Part shown: positions 1 through 11,370 of the stretch, piece after piece
Numbering within the stretch: the first letter of the stretch is position 1
How the letters are laid out: the number at the start of each line of letters is the position of its first letter
From: Cheiracanthium punctorium
Taxonomy: Eukaryota; Arthropoda; Arachnida; Araneae; Cheiracanthiidae
Length of the DNA: 64,000 nt
Assembly (NCBI GenBank): GCA_038373885.1
Contig: JAWZYV010013295.1
Location: 62,001-126,000, forward strand
Reading direction: 5' to 3'
Program-made: the position numbers and the translations under genes
The notes under the pieces: generated by a model
What the model saw: only the letters and a program-made list of their open reading frames with translations
Database searches by the model: none
Told to the model about the DNA's origin: nothing

Positions 1-147
1 ATATTTAAAATTTGAAAAAGAAGTCGACAATGAAAGAGGGGGAGGAAATAAAGAAAGACAGCTTATGTCAAAATGATTCTTAGCAACTCAAACAGAATTA
101 GTAATGACCATCCCCCGAGACAGATGGCCAAAAACTTTCAAAAACTG

Positions 148-613
148 TTGCAACTAAATTAATCCACCACTGATGCACGGTACCAAACTCAATTGATGCA
201 ATTGAGACAAGCACTGCATGGAAAACAGCCACAATACGAACAAAGGCATTAGAAAGGGACAATGCGCAGCCGCAGGTTGCCAAACCTGTGAAAACCTACA
301 TGGCAATGCTCAAATGGAACGTCCGACCACACCCGCCTTATTCCCGAAACATTGCACCGTCCGATTACTACCTGTTTTGCTCGATGGCACATGGTCTGGC
401 TGATCAGCAGTTCACCGCATATGAAGACATAAAAAAAGGGCTTGATTCGTGGATAGCCTTCCACGACAAACACTTCTAGCATCAGGTTATTCAAGCTCTG
501 CCTGAACGATGGGAAAATTGTGTCTAGCGATAGGCAATATTTTGAATGAATCATTTGTAACTATTTCTGTACAATAAAATTGCATTTTCATACAAAAAAA
601 AAAAAAAAAAAAA
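148..613 (+). pseudogene. Decayed mariner (DD34D) transposase, C-terminal part with A-tail
   Basis: The plus strand encodes the C-terminal third of a mariner transposase in two frames. Codons from 172 read DARYQTQLMQLRQAL and reach a stop at 250-252. A frameshift near there moves the reading to another frame with DNAQPQVAKPVKTY, then HPPYSRNIAPSDYYLF and MAHGLADQQF. The catalytic aspartates at 258-260 and 363-365 are separated by 34 residues, the mariner DD34D spacing. In-frame stops at 477-479 and 525-527 interrupt the conserved tail ALPERWEN. An AATAAA at 573-578 is followed 16 bases later by about 20 A residues. The first catalytic Asp and the N-terminal DNA-binding half are not recognisable, so the copy is inactive. 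The A-tail suggests a retroposed transcript, although a chance A-run cannot be excluded. Confidence 0.85.
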
Positions 614-1500
614 GAGAACTTAGTTGCACACCTTATAATAAAACATTTAACAAAAATAAGAATATATTTTTTAATTATTCTTTAAAAGTCATCACATATG
701 AATCATATACAACCCAATAAATTCACGGAGAATAAGAAAAGATAAACTCCATAGCGAAACAATTAATTTTATGGAATACTTTGCTGAAAAATTAGACTTA
801 ACAAAATAAAATAATAAATTAGTTATCAAATAATTAATTTAATTATACTGTACATGAAAAAAGGGGGTTTCTTTTATAATATTGCATAAACTAAAACATT
901 TTTATTTAAAAGTATAAAATAAAAGAACTTTATTTTTTTTTTTACAGACTAATTTCTATATACCATATAACAATATAATACTGAGAAAATAATAAACACT
1001 TTCACAATTGTACTTTTAAATTGATTATGTTTTTAAAACTTATTTGAGATGAAAAATTCCATCATTTAATCTTCATTTAAAAATCAGTCATTTGATGCAT
1101 ACTAAAATCAGTTCTGCTTCAAGCTTGAATTACAATCAAAACCTGGAATAAATACTATAATTCTGAACCAAAACTAAAAGAAGGAAAATTAACTTAAAAT
1201 TTACTTTAATTCATCTTCATTACACTTTAATTCATCTTCATTATACAGTAAGTTTTTCTCCAAGACTGAATGAGAACATAAACCAAAATTTAAAACAGGA
1301 ACAATAACTAAAATTCTGAAAACTAAAAGGTGAACTTATAACTTCTCTGCTCTTTCCTCAGTAGTACAGAGTTGCATCAGCAGTGCAGTCGGATGCTTCA
1401 TTTAGTATAGTTAAATGTAGAAAAAAATGTATGTTCTTCTCTAAGTCCTAGTGAGTTTCATCAGTGGTGGAGTCAGATGTTTCAGTGCACTTCACGTGTT
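614..1500. other. AT-rich sequence without recognised genes
   Basis: I see no coding signal here. The only structure noted is a short direct repeat of about 20 bases at 1208-1246 (TTAATTCATCTTCATTA twice). This stretch separates the mariner relic from the BED-finger relic. Confidence 0.5.
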
Positions 1501-1507
1501 GGATTCA

Positions 1508-1549
1508 CCCCCCCCCCCCCCCAACAAAAAAAAAAAAAAAAAAAAAAAA
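1508..1549. repeat. Poly-C tract followed by poly-A tract
   Basis: A run of about 15 C is followed after two bases by more than 20 A residues, directly upstream of the BED-finger ORF. Homopolymers of this length are prone to length error in assembly. Confidence 0.9.
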
Positions 1550-1562
1550 GGAAAAAGCAAAG

Positions 1563-1863
1563 ATGAGTACGATTCTTGATAAACGTGGTAGAAAAAAAGA
1601 TCCAGTAAGAAAATTTTCTGAAGAATTAACTAAAAATGCTAAAATTGTTAGAATATGCTGCGAAGAGTGCTCTAATAGCATTAGTGCTAAAGCACATATA
1701 ATATGAAACCATTTTGAAAAATGTCCCAAAAGACGAAAGTGTGAACAAGATTCTGATGAAACTATATCAGATGCATCCAGTTTAACAAGCTCCAGCCCTA
1801 CTTCATTCTCATCGTATTCTCAGTCTGAATGTACAAGACAGCCTTCAATAGCATCATATATAG
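1563..1863 (+). pseudogene. hAT-type transposase relic, N-terminal BED zinc finger
   Basis: From the ATG at 1563 the frame reads MSTILDKRGRKKDPV, then a zinc-finger pattern with CEEC followed by NHFEKC, as in the BED fingers at the N terminus of hAT transposases. A TGA at 1704-1706 falls inside the finger, but the same frame continues with a Ser-rich linker and RQPSIASYI, the usual lead-in to the hAT core. The frame then meets the MITE at 1864. After the nested insertions, sequence from 6769 continues in frame with KTEKSEL, which fits the next segment of such proteins. BED fingers bind DNA, here presumably transposon ends. A domesticated ZBED-like gene is an alternative, but the stops argue for a dead transposon. 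Confidence 0.65.
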
Positions 1864-2355
1864 CAGAGGTTCCCAAACTGGGTGCCACGAGCGCATGTCA
1901 GGGGTGCCGTGGAGATAATCATGAAAAGTGTTTTGGTGGAGTATAATCAAATAATTTCCTCTGAACCGGTATCCCCGAGAATGTGAGCCAAGCTGATCAC
2001 TAAGTAGGCTCAAACAAAAATATTTCAGTCAAGTTCAAGACTGTCCTGTAGCCTCTCTTCTATAGGAACTCCCTGAAATGGGGGTTCTGAGTTGCAATTG
2101 CCCTCTCCATAGCGTCCCAGACATGCTCTATAGCAGAGGTTCCCGAACTGGGTGCCACGAGCATATGTCAGGGGTGCCGTGGAGATAATCAAAAAAAGTG
2201 TTTTGATGGAGTATAATCAAATAATTTCCTCTGAACCGGTATCCCCAAGATTGTGAGCCAACCCGATCACTAAGTAGGCTCAAATATAAATATTTCAGTC
2301 AAGTTCAAGACTGTCCTGTAGCCTCTCTTTTATAGGAACTCCCTGAAATGGGGGT
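1864..2355 (+). repeat. 222-bp direct duplication
   Basis: Copies at 1864-2085 and 2134-2355 have equal length and differ at only a handful of positions. Each begins with the hAT terminal motif and ends in CCCTGAAATGGGGGT, with a 48-bp spacer. Either an element inserted next to its relative or a recombination event duplicated the end. Confidence 0.85.
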
Positions 2356-2587
2356 ATTGTCAAAATTCTATATCCCTTTCCCAAGAGAGTACTTTCTTGT
2401 TAGTTAGCCCTATAAACAAACAAACAAAAAATAACTTAAAATGCATCCAAACTGTTTCATTCTAACCTTCATATTCCTATTGCTTTACAGCAAATCTGCC
2501 GCAGAAATTTTTAGCCTGATAAGGGTGCCACGAAATGCTTTTAGCCTGACAAGGGTGCCGCAGGTAAAAAAAGTTTGGGAACCCTTA
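1864..2587. mobile_element. hAT MITE with CAGAGGTTCCCAAACT ends and an internal duplication
   Basis: The left end CAGAGGTTCCCAAACT is matched by the inverted right end AGTTTGGGAACCCTTA (12 of 12 inner bases). The flanks are ATATATAG at 1856-1863 and ATATCTAG at 6761-6768, a 7/8 target-site duplication once the 2593-6757 insertion is removed. Internally a 222-bp segment is present twice (1864-2085 and 2134-2355), so the left terminus is duplicated. There is no coding capacity. Ends of this type belong to hAT elements (Charlie-like); family assignment is by motif only. Confidence 0.75.
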
Positions 2588-4418
2588 ATATCCATAGGCG
2601 CCGACTTCATGGGGCTTGAAGGGGCTTCAGCCCCCCCAATATTTTTATTCAGGGGGCTGAGCCCCTTCAAAAACTTCACTCCAACTTTTTTGTGTCAAAT
2701 CATATTTCTTCCTCCAAATCGGTTAAACTTAAGAATCCTAAAAATAGAGAATGTATCGCTAGCTTCTTCTGTCTCCCACTCCGCTTTTTCTTTCACAGGG
2801 ATTCAGGAATTACGTTGGGCGCCTGTAATGCCGTAAGGCACGGATGTCAACCTTCTTTATCAAGTGCGCAAGCACAAACAAATGACCATCAGATAGCTAG
2901 GCAAAAAGAAACGGGTGTTTTCCCCCACAAGAACCCTTCAGATTTTACACCGTGACACAATTGATGATGGAATTGCTTTCTAGTAGGGAGAAGACTGCGT
3001 TTTTTTTTAGGAGGGTCGTTCTCATGTAATGTAATCTTTCTTTTTTAAATCAGTACAGCAAAATCTTTCACTTTTGTTCTATTGTGAGATACAGACTCTT
3101 CTGTAGACGTCTGACCATAAGGGAGATTTTCCCATTGTGCAAAACTGCAAACGATTGTGACATTCCCATTTCCCAGCAGTATTAAGTTTCGATGCTGAAA
3201 ATAAACCGTTTAAATGTGACTTAAAAACAATTCAAGGCAGAAAATTGATAGTCAAATTTAAGTTTGAAGATTTTAAATCATGAAGAACCTTGTGAGATAG
3301 ATGAAAAATTGATGTTTAATACAGTTTCGGATATAGACAGTATTCATTTCTTTATACGCTTTATCAAAACTTTACTAATATCGAACGCTTAACGTTTCTG
3401 ATTTAGCTACAGTTAAGAGCTAAATAAAAAATGATTTCATAAAAATCTTCGAGCAGCACAACTTCTGGATTATATTTTATAATTGCTTGCTCTTATCTTC
3501 TCTCTTTACATATAAAACTCTATCCCCCATCAAGGGCGTAATCAGAGGTGGATGGGGGGGAGGGCTATGCGGGCTGAGCACTACTTAGCTGTCTCCCAGC
3601 CCCCCTACGATTTTCAAAAATTTTTGTTAGTTTACACATAAATAAGAAAATTTAGAAACGAACATTTGAAAACCATGAAATCTTTAAGAAGACTCGTTGT
3701 TTTAGGCGAATTTCGGTTCATTATTTTGCTACTCTTGGCTGCATATGGTGCCAGTGGCGGTTCCAGAGGGAGGTCATAGTGGTCATGGGCCTACATTAAC
3801 CATCTCGCCAAGAAAGAAGGAAGAAAAAAAACGAGGGCCCAAGCCGAGCTTGGACAAGGCCCAAAATTCAGAGAGGCCTTGATCATGTGCATACATATCG
3901 TGTTGCTGAAAGAGAATTCCTCTTTAGAAAACCATTAGTCTCTGACTAATTTACTTTATTTTATAACAACACTAAAGTATGCACACAATATTCTGACTAT
4001 GTGCTCAGTCGTTGTTCCTTGGCAGAAAAATATGCAGCCGTTTTGTAAATATGTGCATTCATCCATATTCATCCATACATAGAGGGCAAAGGAAAGGGGA
4101 GTCACAGGGAGCATGATTAACGTAAGGGTGGATGGGGTAGTTGCCTCGAATCCACAATGAAAGAAAACGATCAAAATCAAAAAATGGTTTTAGAAAAATG
4201 TGTGAATTGGGCGTGTGATACATATACTCGTATTCGACCCCCACCTCCACCCCACACTTGCAAATAGCCTCCCTCTTCTGTAAAAGCACTCTATGAAGCA
4301 CCTATGTTTGTAAATTATTATTTATGGAATATCAAACTAGCGTAACTGCTACAAAACCATAAAAATTATAGAGGAGGAAGGAGGGGGCTGTCATGGGGAA
4401 AGCGGGACTATACCTAAA

Positions 4419-4500
4419 CAGGGCCGGATTACCCATTAGGCTGAGTAGGCTTTCACCTGTGGGCTCCTACCATTTCAGAGGCCTGCGTTAAAATTTAGAA
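4419..4500. mobile_element. Single hAT-like terminus CAGGGCCGGATTACCC
   Basis: The motif at 4419 matches the general CAGGGCCGG type of hAT-like ends seen elsewhere in the window. A convincing partner and TSD were not found. The C-rich stretch near 5606-5632 (GGCCTAGATCCC) may be its degraded right end. Confidence 0.4.
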
Positions 4501-4857
4501 GGAAAAAAATATAATCAAACATTATTAAAGCTATTTTAGTGTTAATATTTATACAGTATATGTATATGTAACTCTGAGAAAATAATTCTGATTCATTATT
4601 GACTTCGTACACAAGAAACACTTTTTGGCATTGTACACTTCTTAATTGAAATTTGAATGAATATGTGCTAGAAAGTTTGAAGCTGACTATTTAGCTTGAA
4701 TTTTTATGTGCACATTTCAGTGATACCTTGCATTAGATGGATGTATATTTTGAAAATTCAATAAGGAGAACTTTTAGCACTATGTTTACACGAACGGGCT
4801 ATGGTAATCATAAGAAGGCTTATAAACAAAATACCCTTCCTACCCCAGTCATCACAA

Positions 4858-5571
4858 TCATATTTTATACAACTTTTTTCCGTTCTGAATAAAAATTAAT
4901 TTTCGTATATTGTTGCACAAATATCATCAGAATAAATTTCAAATAACATAATTCGTTATGGTTTTAGTTTATAAAATGAATACTATGTATCCATTTAGCC
5001 AAAGCGTCTCTGACTTACCAATTGCTAGTGTGCTAGTTTAATTTGTTTTGATAATTGTTAAGGTAATCTGGAACAATTTTCCAAATAGAAGGGTGATTTA
5101 GAGTGCAGTGGAGTTTTTATATAGGTTTTAAAAATAATATGGCGTAGACTATGATTTCGAATTAGATTTCATTCATTTTGTTTCCATTTTTCATATTATT
5201 GAGCATTCTTAAAAATTGTCTGTAAATATCTACAATAATTCAGAGTGATAATTTTGGCATTGTATATCTGTTTCTGTGTTATTCCACTTTTAAATGTAAA
5301 GCACGATTATATTTTATACAACTTTTTTCCGTACTGAATAAAAATAAATTTTCATATATTGTTGCACAAATATCATCAAAATATGTTTCAAATAGCATAA
5401 TTCATTATGGTTTTAGTTTATAAAATGATTACTATGTGTCCATTTTGCCAGGAGCGTCTCTGATTTGCCAATTGCTTATGTGCTGGTTTAATTTGTTATC
5501 ATAATTGTTAAGGTAATCTGGAACGGTTTTCCAAAAAGAAGTGTGATTTAAAGTGCAATGCAGATTTTATA
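4858..5571 (+). repeat. Direct duplication of about 265 bp
   Basis: The segments 4858-5122 and 5307-5571 are clearly homologous, offset by 449 bp and perhaps 85-90 percent identical by eye. Both start near TATTTTATACAACTTTTTTC and end near a GTGATTTA motif. The duplication lies inside the 4.2-kb element and has no coding content. Confidence 0.8.
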
Positions 5572-6768
5572 TGTCGAGTTTTCTATGCCAAGTTCCACAC
5601 GAAGCCTCCCCCCCCCCCCCGGCCTAGATCCCTCGCGCAGATAGTTGGCCATAACACCACATTTCAACATTTCTTTTCATTTTTAATGTTATTGAAAGAT
5701 TATATGAGTATTCTTAGTTTAATGTAAAATGAAAGTTTTCAGTATTAAAATGTTTATAAAGACCTAAAATAGTGTAGACTCTGAATTTTGATATATTCTC
5801 GCACTTGGATTTCTTTGTTAAATCATTTTTAAATGTTAACAAGGATGATATTATTGAAAAATTAATTTTTTTCCTGCTGTGAAAATACTATGAGAATGAA
5901 TTTAAAAGTATATTTTATTTATTTATTTGTTTTTACAATTCAAATCACGGAAATCCGTTTAAAATGTATGTGTCGAAGAGAGGACTTGTAACTTTGTATG
6001 ATGGTTTGTATATTTGTTTGATTTGTTTTAATACATGGAAAGGAGGTATTTATTACTTCTTTGTTTATTTTTTTTAAATAATTTTAAATGTAATCTGTAA
6101 AAAGTTGTCAAAGAAATGTAATTTAAATGTGATCCGTTTTTCTGTCTTAAAGTAGTGCGACATTTAATTAAAGTCGATTCAATTTATGGGTATTTCATCA
6201 TGTAGTAAAATAAAAAATACTATTTTATATTAGTAAAAATTATCTTTGATGAATGTTTGCAAGTAAATAAAATAATCCAGATTTTAGTATTTCGTCTCGT
6301 TTGTACTTCTAGGGTATTTTGAAATATTAGCTGGAGTAATGTTTTGCAGAACAGTTTTCCACATTTGACTGCATGCATTTTCTTTCCTATGAAATTATCA
6401 TTAAATACATTTCGAAAAAGATTTTACTTGTTTTGCTGTTATTAATTTAATTAAAATTCAGTTGTTCTTTCAGAAGGGAGATTTGCTTTCTCCATATGTG
6501 TACTGAAGACTGATTCGAGATCTTGAGTTCAAATACTTAATTTAAAAAATGAGTTCAAAAAATTTTTGAAAAATTTATTAAATGGAATTCCTTTTATTTT
6601 CATGAAAGTGTTATGTTAAAAAAGCACATTTTGAAATCTCAATTCTAAAATTTCTGAACCCCTTTATTATACTGACGGAGAGAAGGATTTTGTGTCCCCC
6701 GTCCACCTCCGTAAGGATACGAGCCCCCCCAATAATTTTTACAAGTCGGCGCCCGTGTTAATATCTAG

Positions 6769-6860
6769 TAAAAAATATCAAAACAGAAAAATCAGAATTG
6801 TCATAGTCAAGAATCGGTTAATATATCTTTTACAAGTGTTTTCAAACAATAAGTGTGTAT
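6769..6860 (+). pseudogene. Continuation of the hAT transposase relic beyond nested insertions
   Basis: Directly after the TSD ATATCTAG the frame of the BED-finger relic resumes with VKNIKTEKSELS, then a stop and RIG, a second stop and YIFYKCF. This resembles the segment after SIASYI in hAT proteins (a TEK..L motif, then IARFIY). It is short and stop-containing, so the evidence is positional as much as by similarity. Confidence 0.45.
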
Positions 6861-7780
6861 CTATGTAGAGGGAGAGAAATAAGTCTCAGTATTTTTGCTT
6901 AAAAATTAATAAAGAAATAACCAAACTATTTAATCAATGAGTGTTTCTAGTTTACAAATTAAAACTGAGTAAAAGTGAACGAAATGGACAGAATGATATT
7001 ATGTTTCACAGCTTTTACTTTCAATATTTATAATTAAATGCTCAATTAAAAATCAAATGCAAAAAGAATTAAGGTTGTTAATTCAATTTTATTAAGTGAA
7101 ATATATTTTTATTACACGAAGCTGAATTGATGTCATTAAAAATGCTGGTTGTTCTTATGCGAAATCAACCTGATACGGAAAAAACACTTATTTATCCTTT
7201 TTAGATTAGAAAATGTAGTTTATTTGAAAAAGTATTCTTTTTCTGCAGATAGTATTTTTTTCTTTAAGAGCAAATATAAAGTGTACCTGTTTCTATTTAG
7301 TGAGTTTCTTTATTTCTTCTTCAAAGCTTGTTGGAATAAAATTTATAGAAACATCAAAAAATACTTTTCTAGTATCAGTAAAATTGTATATATTTTTTTT
7401 AAATGTAATTATATGGATAAATGATCTTTAAGAAAATTGTACAGTGCACAGTAATAAGGTTGTGTGTACTTGTTTTGAATTTTATTTAAAAAACTATCTG
7501 AGAAATACCCATCAAAAATTTTTTATCAGATATTATAGCATACTTTTAACTACTTGGGTATAAAATTTAGTGGAAATTGAAAATGGAGCACTTCACAAAA
7601 TTAACTGTTGAAGTTATTCACTCTGTCAACCAAAAAATGAGAAATAAAAGGAATTTACAATTACTGTAATAAAGCTATAAAATATTGACCTTGCTTAATT
7701 GAAAATGTGCCTTTTTCTGATCAAAACAACACAAGTTTGAAGTTTGTAGGACAAATTTTAAGAAAGATATGGCTATTTAT
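6861..7780. other. AT-rich sequence, nothing recognised
   Basis: The open frames here, including one of 91 codons at 7149-7424, are made of low-complexity Phe/Lys/Tyr codons and show no family motif. I treat them as chance. Confidence 0.5.
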
Positions 7781-7791
7781 GTATGTATAAA

Positions 7792-8100
7792 GTGTCATTC
7801 AAGATGGCATCTGACAGGGCATCTCATCTGAAATTTGAAAGCTCATAACTTTTAAATCCCTTAATTAATCTTAATATAATTTATGTATTTGCAATCAGCA
7901 TCAAAAGTTGTACACATGTATCAAATTTCATCAAAATCTGTGACGGATGGTGTCATGGCCTGGTTGATCTGACATGGAATGACCCTGATTTAAATCATTA
8001 ACACCCTGATACAAATGAAATAAGTCTATACATAAAAAAAAAATTCTGAATAAACATTGAAAATTTAATTTTTTTGTCAGCCTCAGCATGGAATGACCCA
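7792..8100. mobile_element. Possible MITE with TCATTC...GAATGA ends
   Basis: GTGTCATTCAAGATGGCATC near 7792 is loosely mirrored by ATCTGACATGGAATGACCC near 7985, and CAGCATGGAATGACCC ends a second block near 8100. The ends look like an inverted-repeat element with a duplicated right terminus. No TSD was established. Confidence 0.35.
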
Positions 8101-8254
8101 GTAGTACTTCAGGATTACAAAATTTGACTTATATTACATTTATTACATGGGGATTAAATTGCCATAAGTATCACAGACAATCAAAATGCATTTGTTGAAC
8201 AGTGTGGTTTACACTCCAGGTACAGCATAGCTCAGGATGCACACAACCCGGATT

Positions 8255-8288
8255 CCTATAACACAGAATGTATCTACTGTGTTATAGG
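8255..8288. other. Perfect 12-bp stem hairpin
   Basis: CCTATAACACAG at 8255-8266 and CTGTGTTATAGG at 8277-8288 form a perfect stem around a 10-base loop. It lies about 200 bp downstream (in gene sense) of the Mnt exon donor, inside the intron. Its function is unknown; it may be a remnant of a transposon tip. Confidence 0.7.
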
Positions 8289-8477
8289 GGGGTCTACTGT
8301 ACCCCCTTTCCCAATAAAAGAATCATTGAAAATGGTATGTATAAAAAATTATTAATGAACATGCATTTAAAAATAAAAATGATTCTGACAAATTAACAAT
8401 TTCTTCCTTTTGAAGTCCTAATTTTACACATTATTCAAACTAAAATTAATTATAACATAGTAACCCAAATTACTTAC

Positions 8478-8685
8478 CCGGCATTCTCATGAGGTAATGC
8501 TGAATCCCTGTTTCCTGAACCAACAGTCCGCTTTTTCTCTTTAATCTCTTCCGAGGTATGAGAAGAATTAGACAGACTTTGCTGCCGTGTCTGAGGTGAT
8601 TGCTCAACCTGAGCAGGGGGATCATCTCTACCCTCTCTGGAAGCGTCAAGTCTCAAGAAAGTGTTGTAGTCAAAAGGTACTTCGC
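8478..8685 (-). CDS. Mnt: Mnt-like gene, internal coding exon (partial CDS)
   Basis: The 208-nt exon has a consensus acceptor (TTGTAG before 8685) and donor (GTAAGT starting at 8477). It is open throughout and begins by completing a split Gly codon, so it joins exon 1 (36457-36532) in phase. It reads EVPFDYNTFLRLDAS, then a charged and Ser/Gln-rich region, and ends EEIKEKKRTVGSGNRDS...HENAG with two bases of a split codon. Vertebrate MNT has a comparable Lys-rich EEVK..KKR..GG stretch just before the bHLH domain, so the next exon should encode the bHLH. That exon is not in the window. Mnt represses E-box genes as a dimer with Max by recruiting Sin3. The exon structure is firm; the name rests mainly on exon 1. 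Confidence 0.75.
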
Positions 8686-8796
8686 CTACAAGTTAAGGTA
8701 GAAAACATTTTAATAAGAGGTACAAACACTTGAAAAAAATGGTTTTGAGCATAACAGTAGCGATGCAACGGATATCCGGCAAACATACTGCATCTG

Positions 8797-9907
8797 TAAC
8801 ATGACCATTTATTTTTTCCTTGAAAACAGGACATCTACTTTTTTGACAATAGAGCATTTATTTTCTCCCTCAAAACAGGACATCTACTTTTTTGACAATA
8901 GAGCATTTATTTTCTCCCTCAAAACAGGACATCTACTTTTTTGACAATAGAGCATTTATTTTCTCCCTCAAAACAGGACATCTACTTTTTTGACAATAGA
9001 GCATTTATTTTCTCCCTCAAAACAGGACATCTACTTTTTTGACAATAGAGCATTTATTTTCTCCCTCAAAACAGGACATCTACTTTTTTGACAATAGAGC
9101 ATTTATTTTCTCCCTCAAAACAGAACATCTACTTTTTTGACAATAGAGCATTTATTTTCTCTCTCAAAACAGGACATCTACTGTTTTAAATGTGATAGTG
9201 TAGGGAGACTGAATTTCAGGTCTGGGTATCTTTTAGTTGTTAAGAAAACGCGAAAAAAAGCTTGTGTTAATGTTGATTTCAAAATAAAATGTAAAACAAA
9301 CTTTGCTAAAGCACACATATACCATAAAAAAAAGTGCAAGATGTACGTTTTAGGTAGTACAAGGGGTAGGCCCTTCTTCAACTTCAAAAACACCATCCGA
9401 CATAAGGCAAGAAGGTAGGAAAGTGAGAAATGTAAACAAAAGGACACACAGAAAAAGGAAGTTGTCATTTGGAAGGAAAAAATATTCTTAGAAAACCAGA
9501 GTGAAAAGGGAAAATAAAGTGGACATCGGGGTGGGGGAGATAAGCATAAGAGGTACATGAGTTCAAAAAAGAAATAAAAAATAAATAAATTGAAATAGTT
9601 GACAAAAAAGAACAAACACAAAAACAATACATCCTCCCATCGTTTTCTTTGCGTCTCAAGAGGGGAGGGAGGGAGGTTAGCTTTTTTTTTTTTTTTTTAC
9701 AGACACTGCCATTGGATGATTTTAGATTTTAACAGCCTTTATTGAAATCGTTATCCTGGGTTGCTCTCTTTCTAAAAATGAACCATTGCTGGGGACATTT
9801 TCTAAAAGCGGGACATTACGGTGTCCCGAAACTGTGCTAGGGGACAACGGGACAAGCTGCCTAAAAACGGGACTGTCCATTTCAAAACGGGACATATGGT
9901 CACCTTA
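8797..9907. mobile_element. hAT-like non-autonomous element with internal minisatellite
   Basis: The ends TAACATGACCA and TGGTCACCTTA are inverted repeats (9/11). They are flanked by TGCATCTG (8789-8796) and TGCATCCG (9908-9915), a 7/8 target-site duplication. Both subterminal regions contain AAAACRGGACAT motifs, a known look for elements whose ends read GGTGACCATATGTCC. There is no coding capacity. It sits in the large Mnt intron, about 110 bp upstream of the exon 8478-8685 acceptor. Confidence 0.75.
8802..9183 (+). repeat. 49-bp minisatellite, nearly eight units
   Basis: The 10-mer ACATCTACTT recurs at 8831, 8880, 8929, 8978, 9027, 9076, 9125 and 9174, every 49 bp exactly. Middle units are essentially identical, and variation is concentrated in the first and last units. 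The unit contains the subterminal motif AAAACAGGACAT of the host element, so the array grew from the element's own end. Confidence 0.97.
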
Positions 9908-11370
9908 TGCATCCGGCCAATATGCTGGATAATTGGCAGTAGCCAGATATTACAAATATCCGACAATACACCCGCCCTAAAATTACTGAGATATAGCATA
10001 AATAAACATAATAAATGAATAAATTTAAAAAACTGCAATAAAAAAACCGTTTTGTGAAAATATTGTTTTCAGTACTTTTTGGATGTTTTTTTATCATATA
10101 TAGAAAAATGAAAGAAATTATTTACAAAAACACTTTTTCAATCTTTGGAAGAATTCGGTTACCTTTTTTTCCACCATAAACTGCAAGATACTAGTTCTTT
10201 CCGCAGCATTTTCAATAATTAACCATTAAAATGTTTAATAACTAAGTACAATTTATTTACAGTATAAAAAACTTAACAAAAATAACTAGAAATATATACA
10301 ATGAATCGTACCAAACCAAGAGCAAAAAAATCACGGAGATTCAAAGTACAGATGACCCGAGTTACAGATAAAATCCCTGGACAAAGTAACCTTCCACATT
10401 CTAGAGCCACATCTGGGTGAAACCCTTTTGCAATATAGTGAACACCCCCCCCCCAACATTCCTTAGCATGAGCTCATTCCTATTCTAAAAACAAACAACA
10501 AACATATACGCAGAAGTTTTCCCTTCAGCATTGGAGAAGCGTAGTGGTGCAGTGGTTTAGTACAGAAACCACCTTCATTTTATACAAGTATTCTGGGTAT
10601 GCTTTCTACATAAAAAAAAAAGATAATATTGGACAAATAGTTTAGGGTACAGACAACAAAATGGTACATTATTTTTTTTTTCAAGCATTTATCATGGAGA
10701 ACGACAGTTCTCCGAGTGATGCAGCCAGCCCCAACCAACCAACCAACCGTAAAACATCGCGGCACTAATACTTACAGCTAGTTTTCACTATTTCATTTTT
10801 GTATCTTCTGGATCTCAGAATTGGCTCTAACGAATTTTTTACAATTACAGAGTTTCTACAGAATTCACAGCTTTTGCTTCCCTGACTTTTCCCTGACATC
10901 TATCACACTCTTCCCTGACTTTATCTAGTGTGCTTTCCCGAATTTTGAGTTTCTATTTTTAACACTACATCCTTTAATTAATAACTTTTTATATATTTTG
11001 CCCCTTTTTTTACAAATAATAATAATAATAAAATTAATATATACAAGAATCTTTGACATCACTGGATTCTAACAAAACCCATGTTTTTTAATAATTTAGG
11101 ATAAAATTGAGCATATTTCAACAGCACAAGATGCTCATAAAGAACACAATTTAAAATTATTTATAAGGTTAAATGAAAAAATGAAAATAAAACAATTTCT
11201 ATACTTAGGTTCAAACAGTAAATATTTCCTTGATTTTACTGCAAAAATCAATTTTTCTTGCATTTGCCTGACCTGTCTTCAATTTCTGCTAATTTCCCTG
11301 ACTTTTTTCCCAAATCCCTGACCAAAACTCATTTCCCTGACTTTCCAGGTGTGTAGAAACCTTGAATTAA
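9908..11370. other. Intronic AT-rich sequence with repeat debris
   Basis: There are no genes here. Repeated TTCCCTGACTTT phrases (10890-10920, 11300-11345) belong to a degraded element related to the MITE that follows at 11371. A run of Cs lies near 10446-10455 and a CCAACCAACCAA stretch near 10730. Confidence 0.5.

Larger units (their letters stand above)
2593..6757. mobile_element. 4.2-kb hAT-like element with 8-bp TSD TTAATATC
   Basis: The left end CATAGGCGCCGACTT is mirrored by the right end AAGTCGGCGCCCGTG (13/15). TTAATATC occurs immediately outside both ends (2585-2592 and 6758-6765). The element interrupts the right TSD of the hAT MITE at 1864-2587, so it is younger than that MITE. 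GC-rich subterminal stretches with runs of C and G follow both ends. The body holds further repeat fragments but no transposase that I can recognise, so it is non-autonomous or gutted. Confidence 0.85.

Noticed and set aside
9137..9418. 93-codon plus-strand ORF with several Cys and Lys
   Set aside because: It starts inside the 49-bp minisatellite and runs through element sequence; no family motif and no splice or promoter context.
10530..10600. A-box-like GTGGTGCAGTGG
   Set aside because: No B-box follows, and no other copy in the window.
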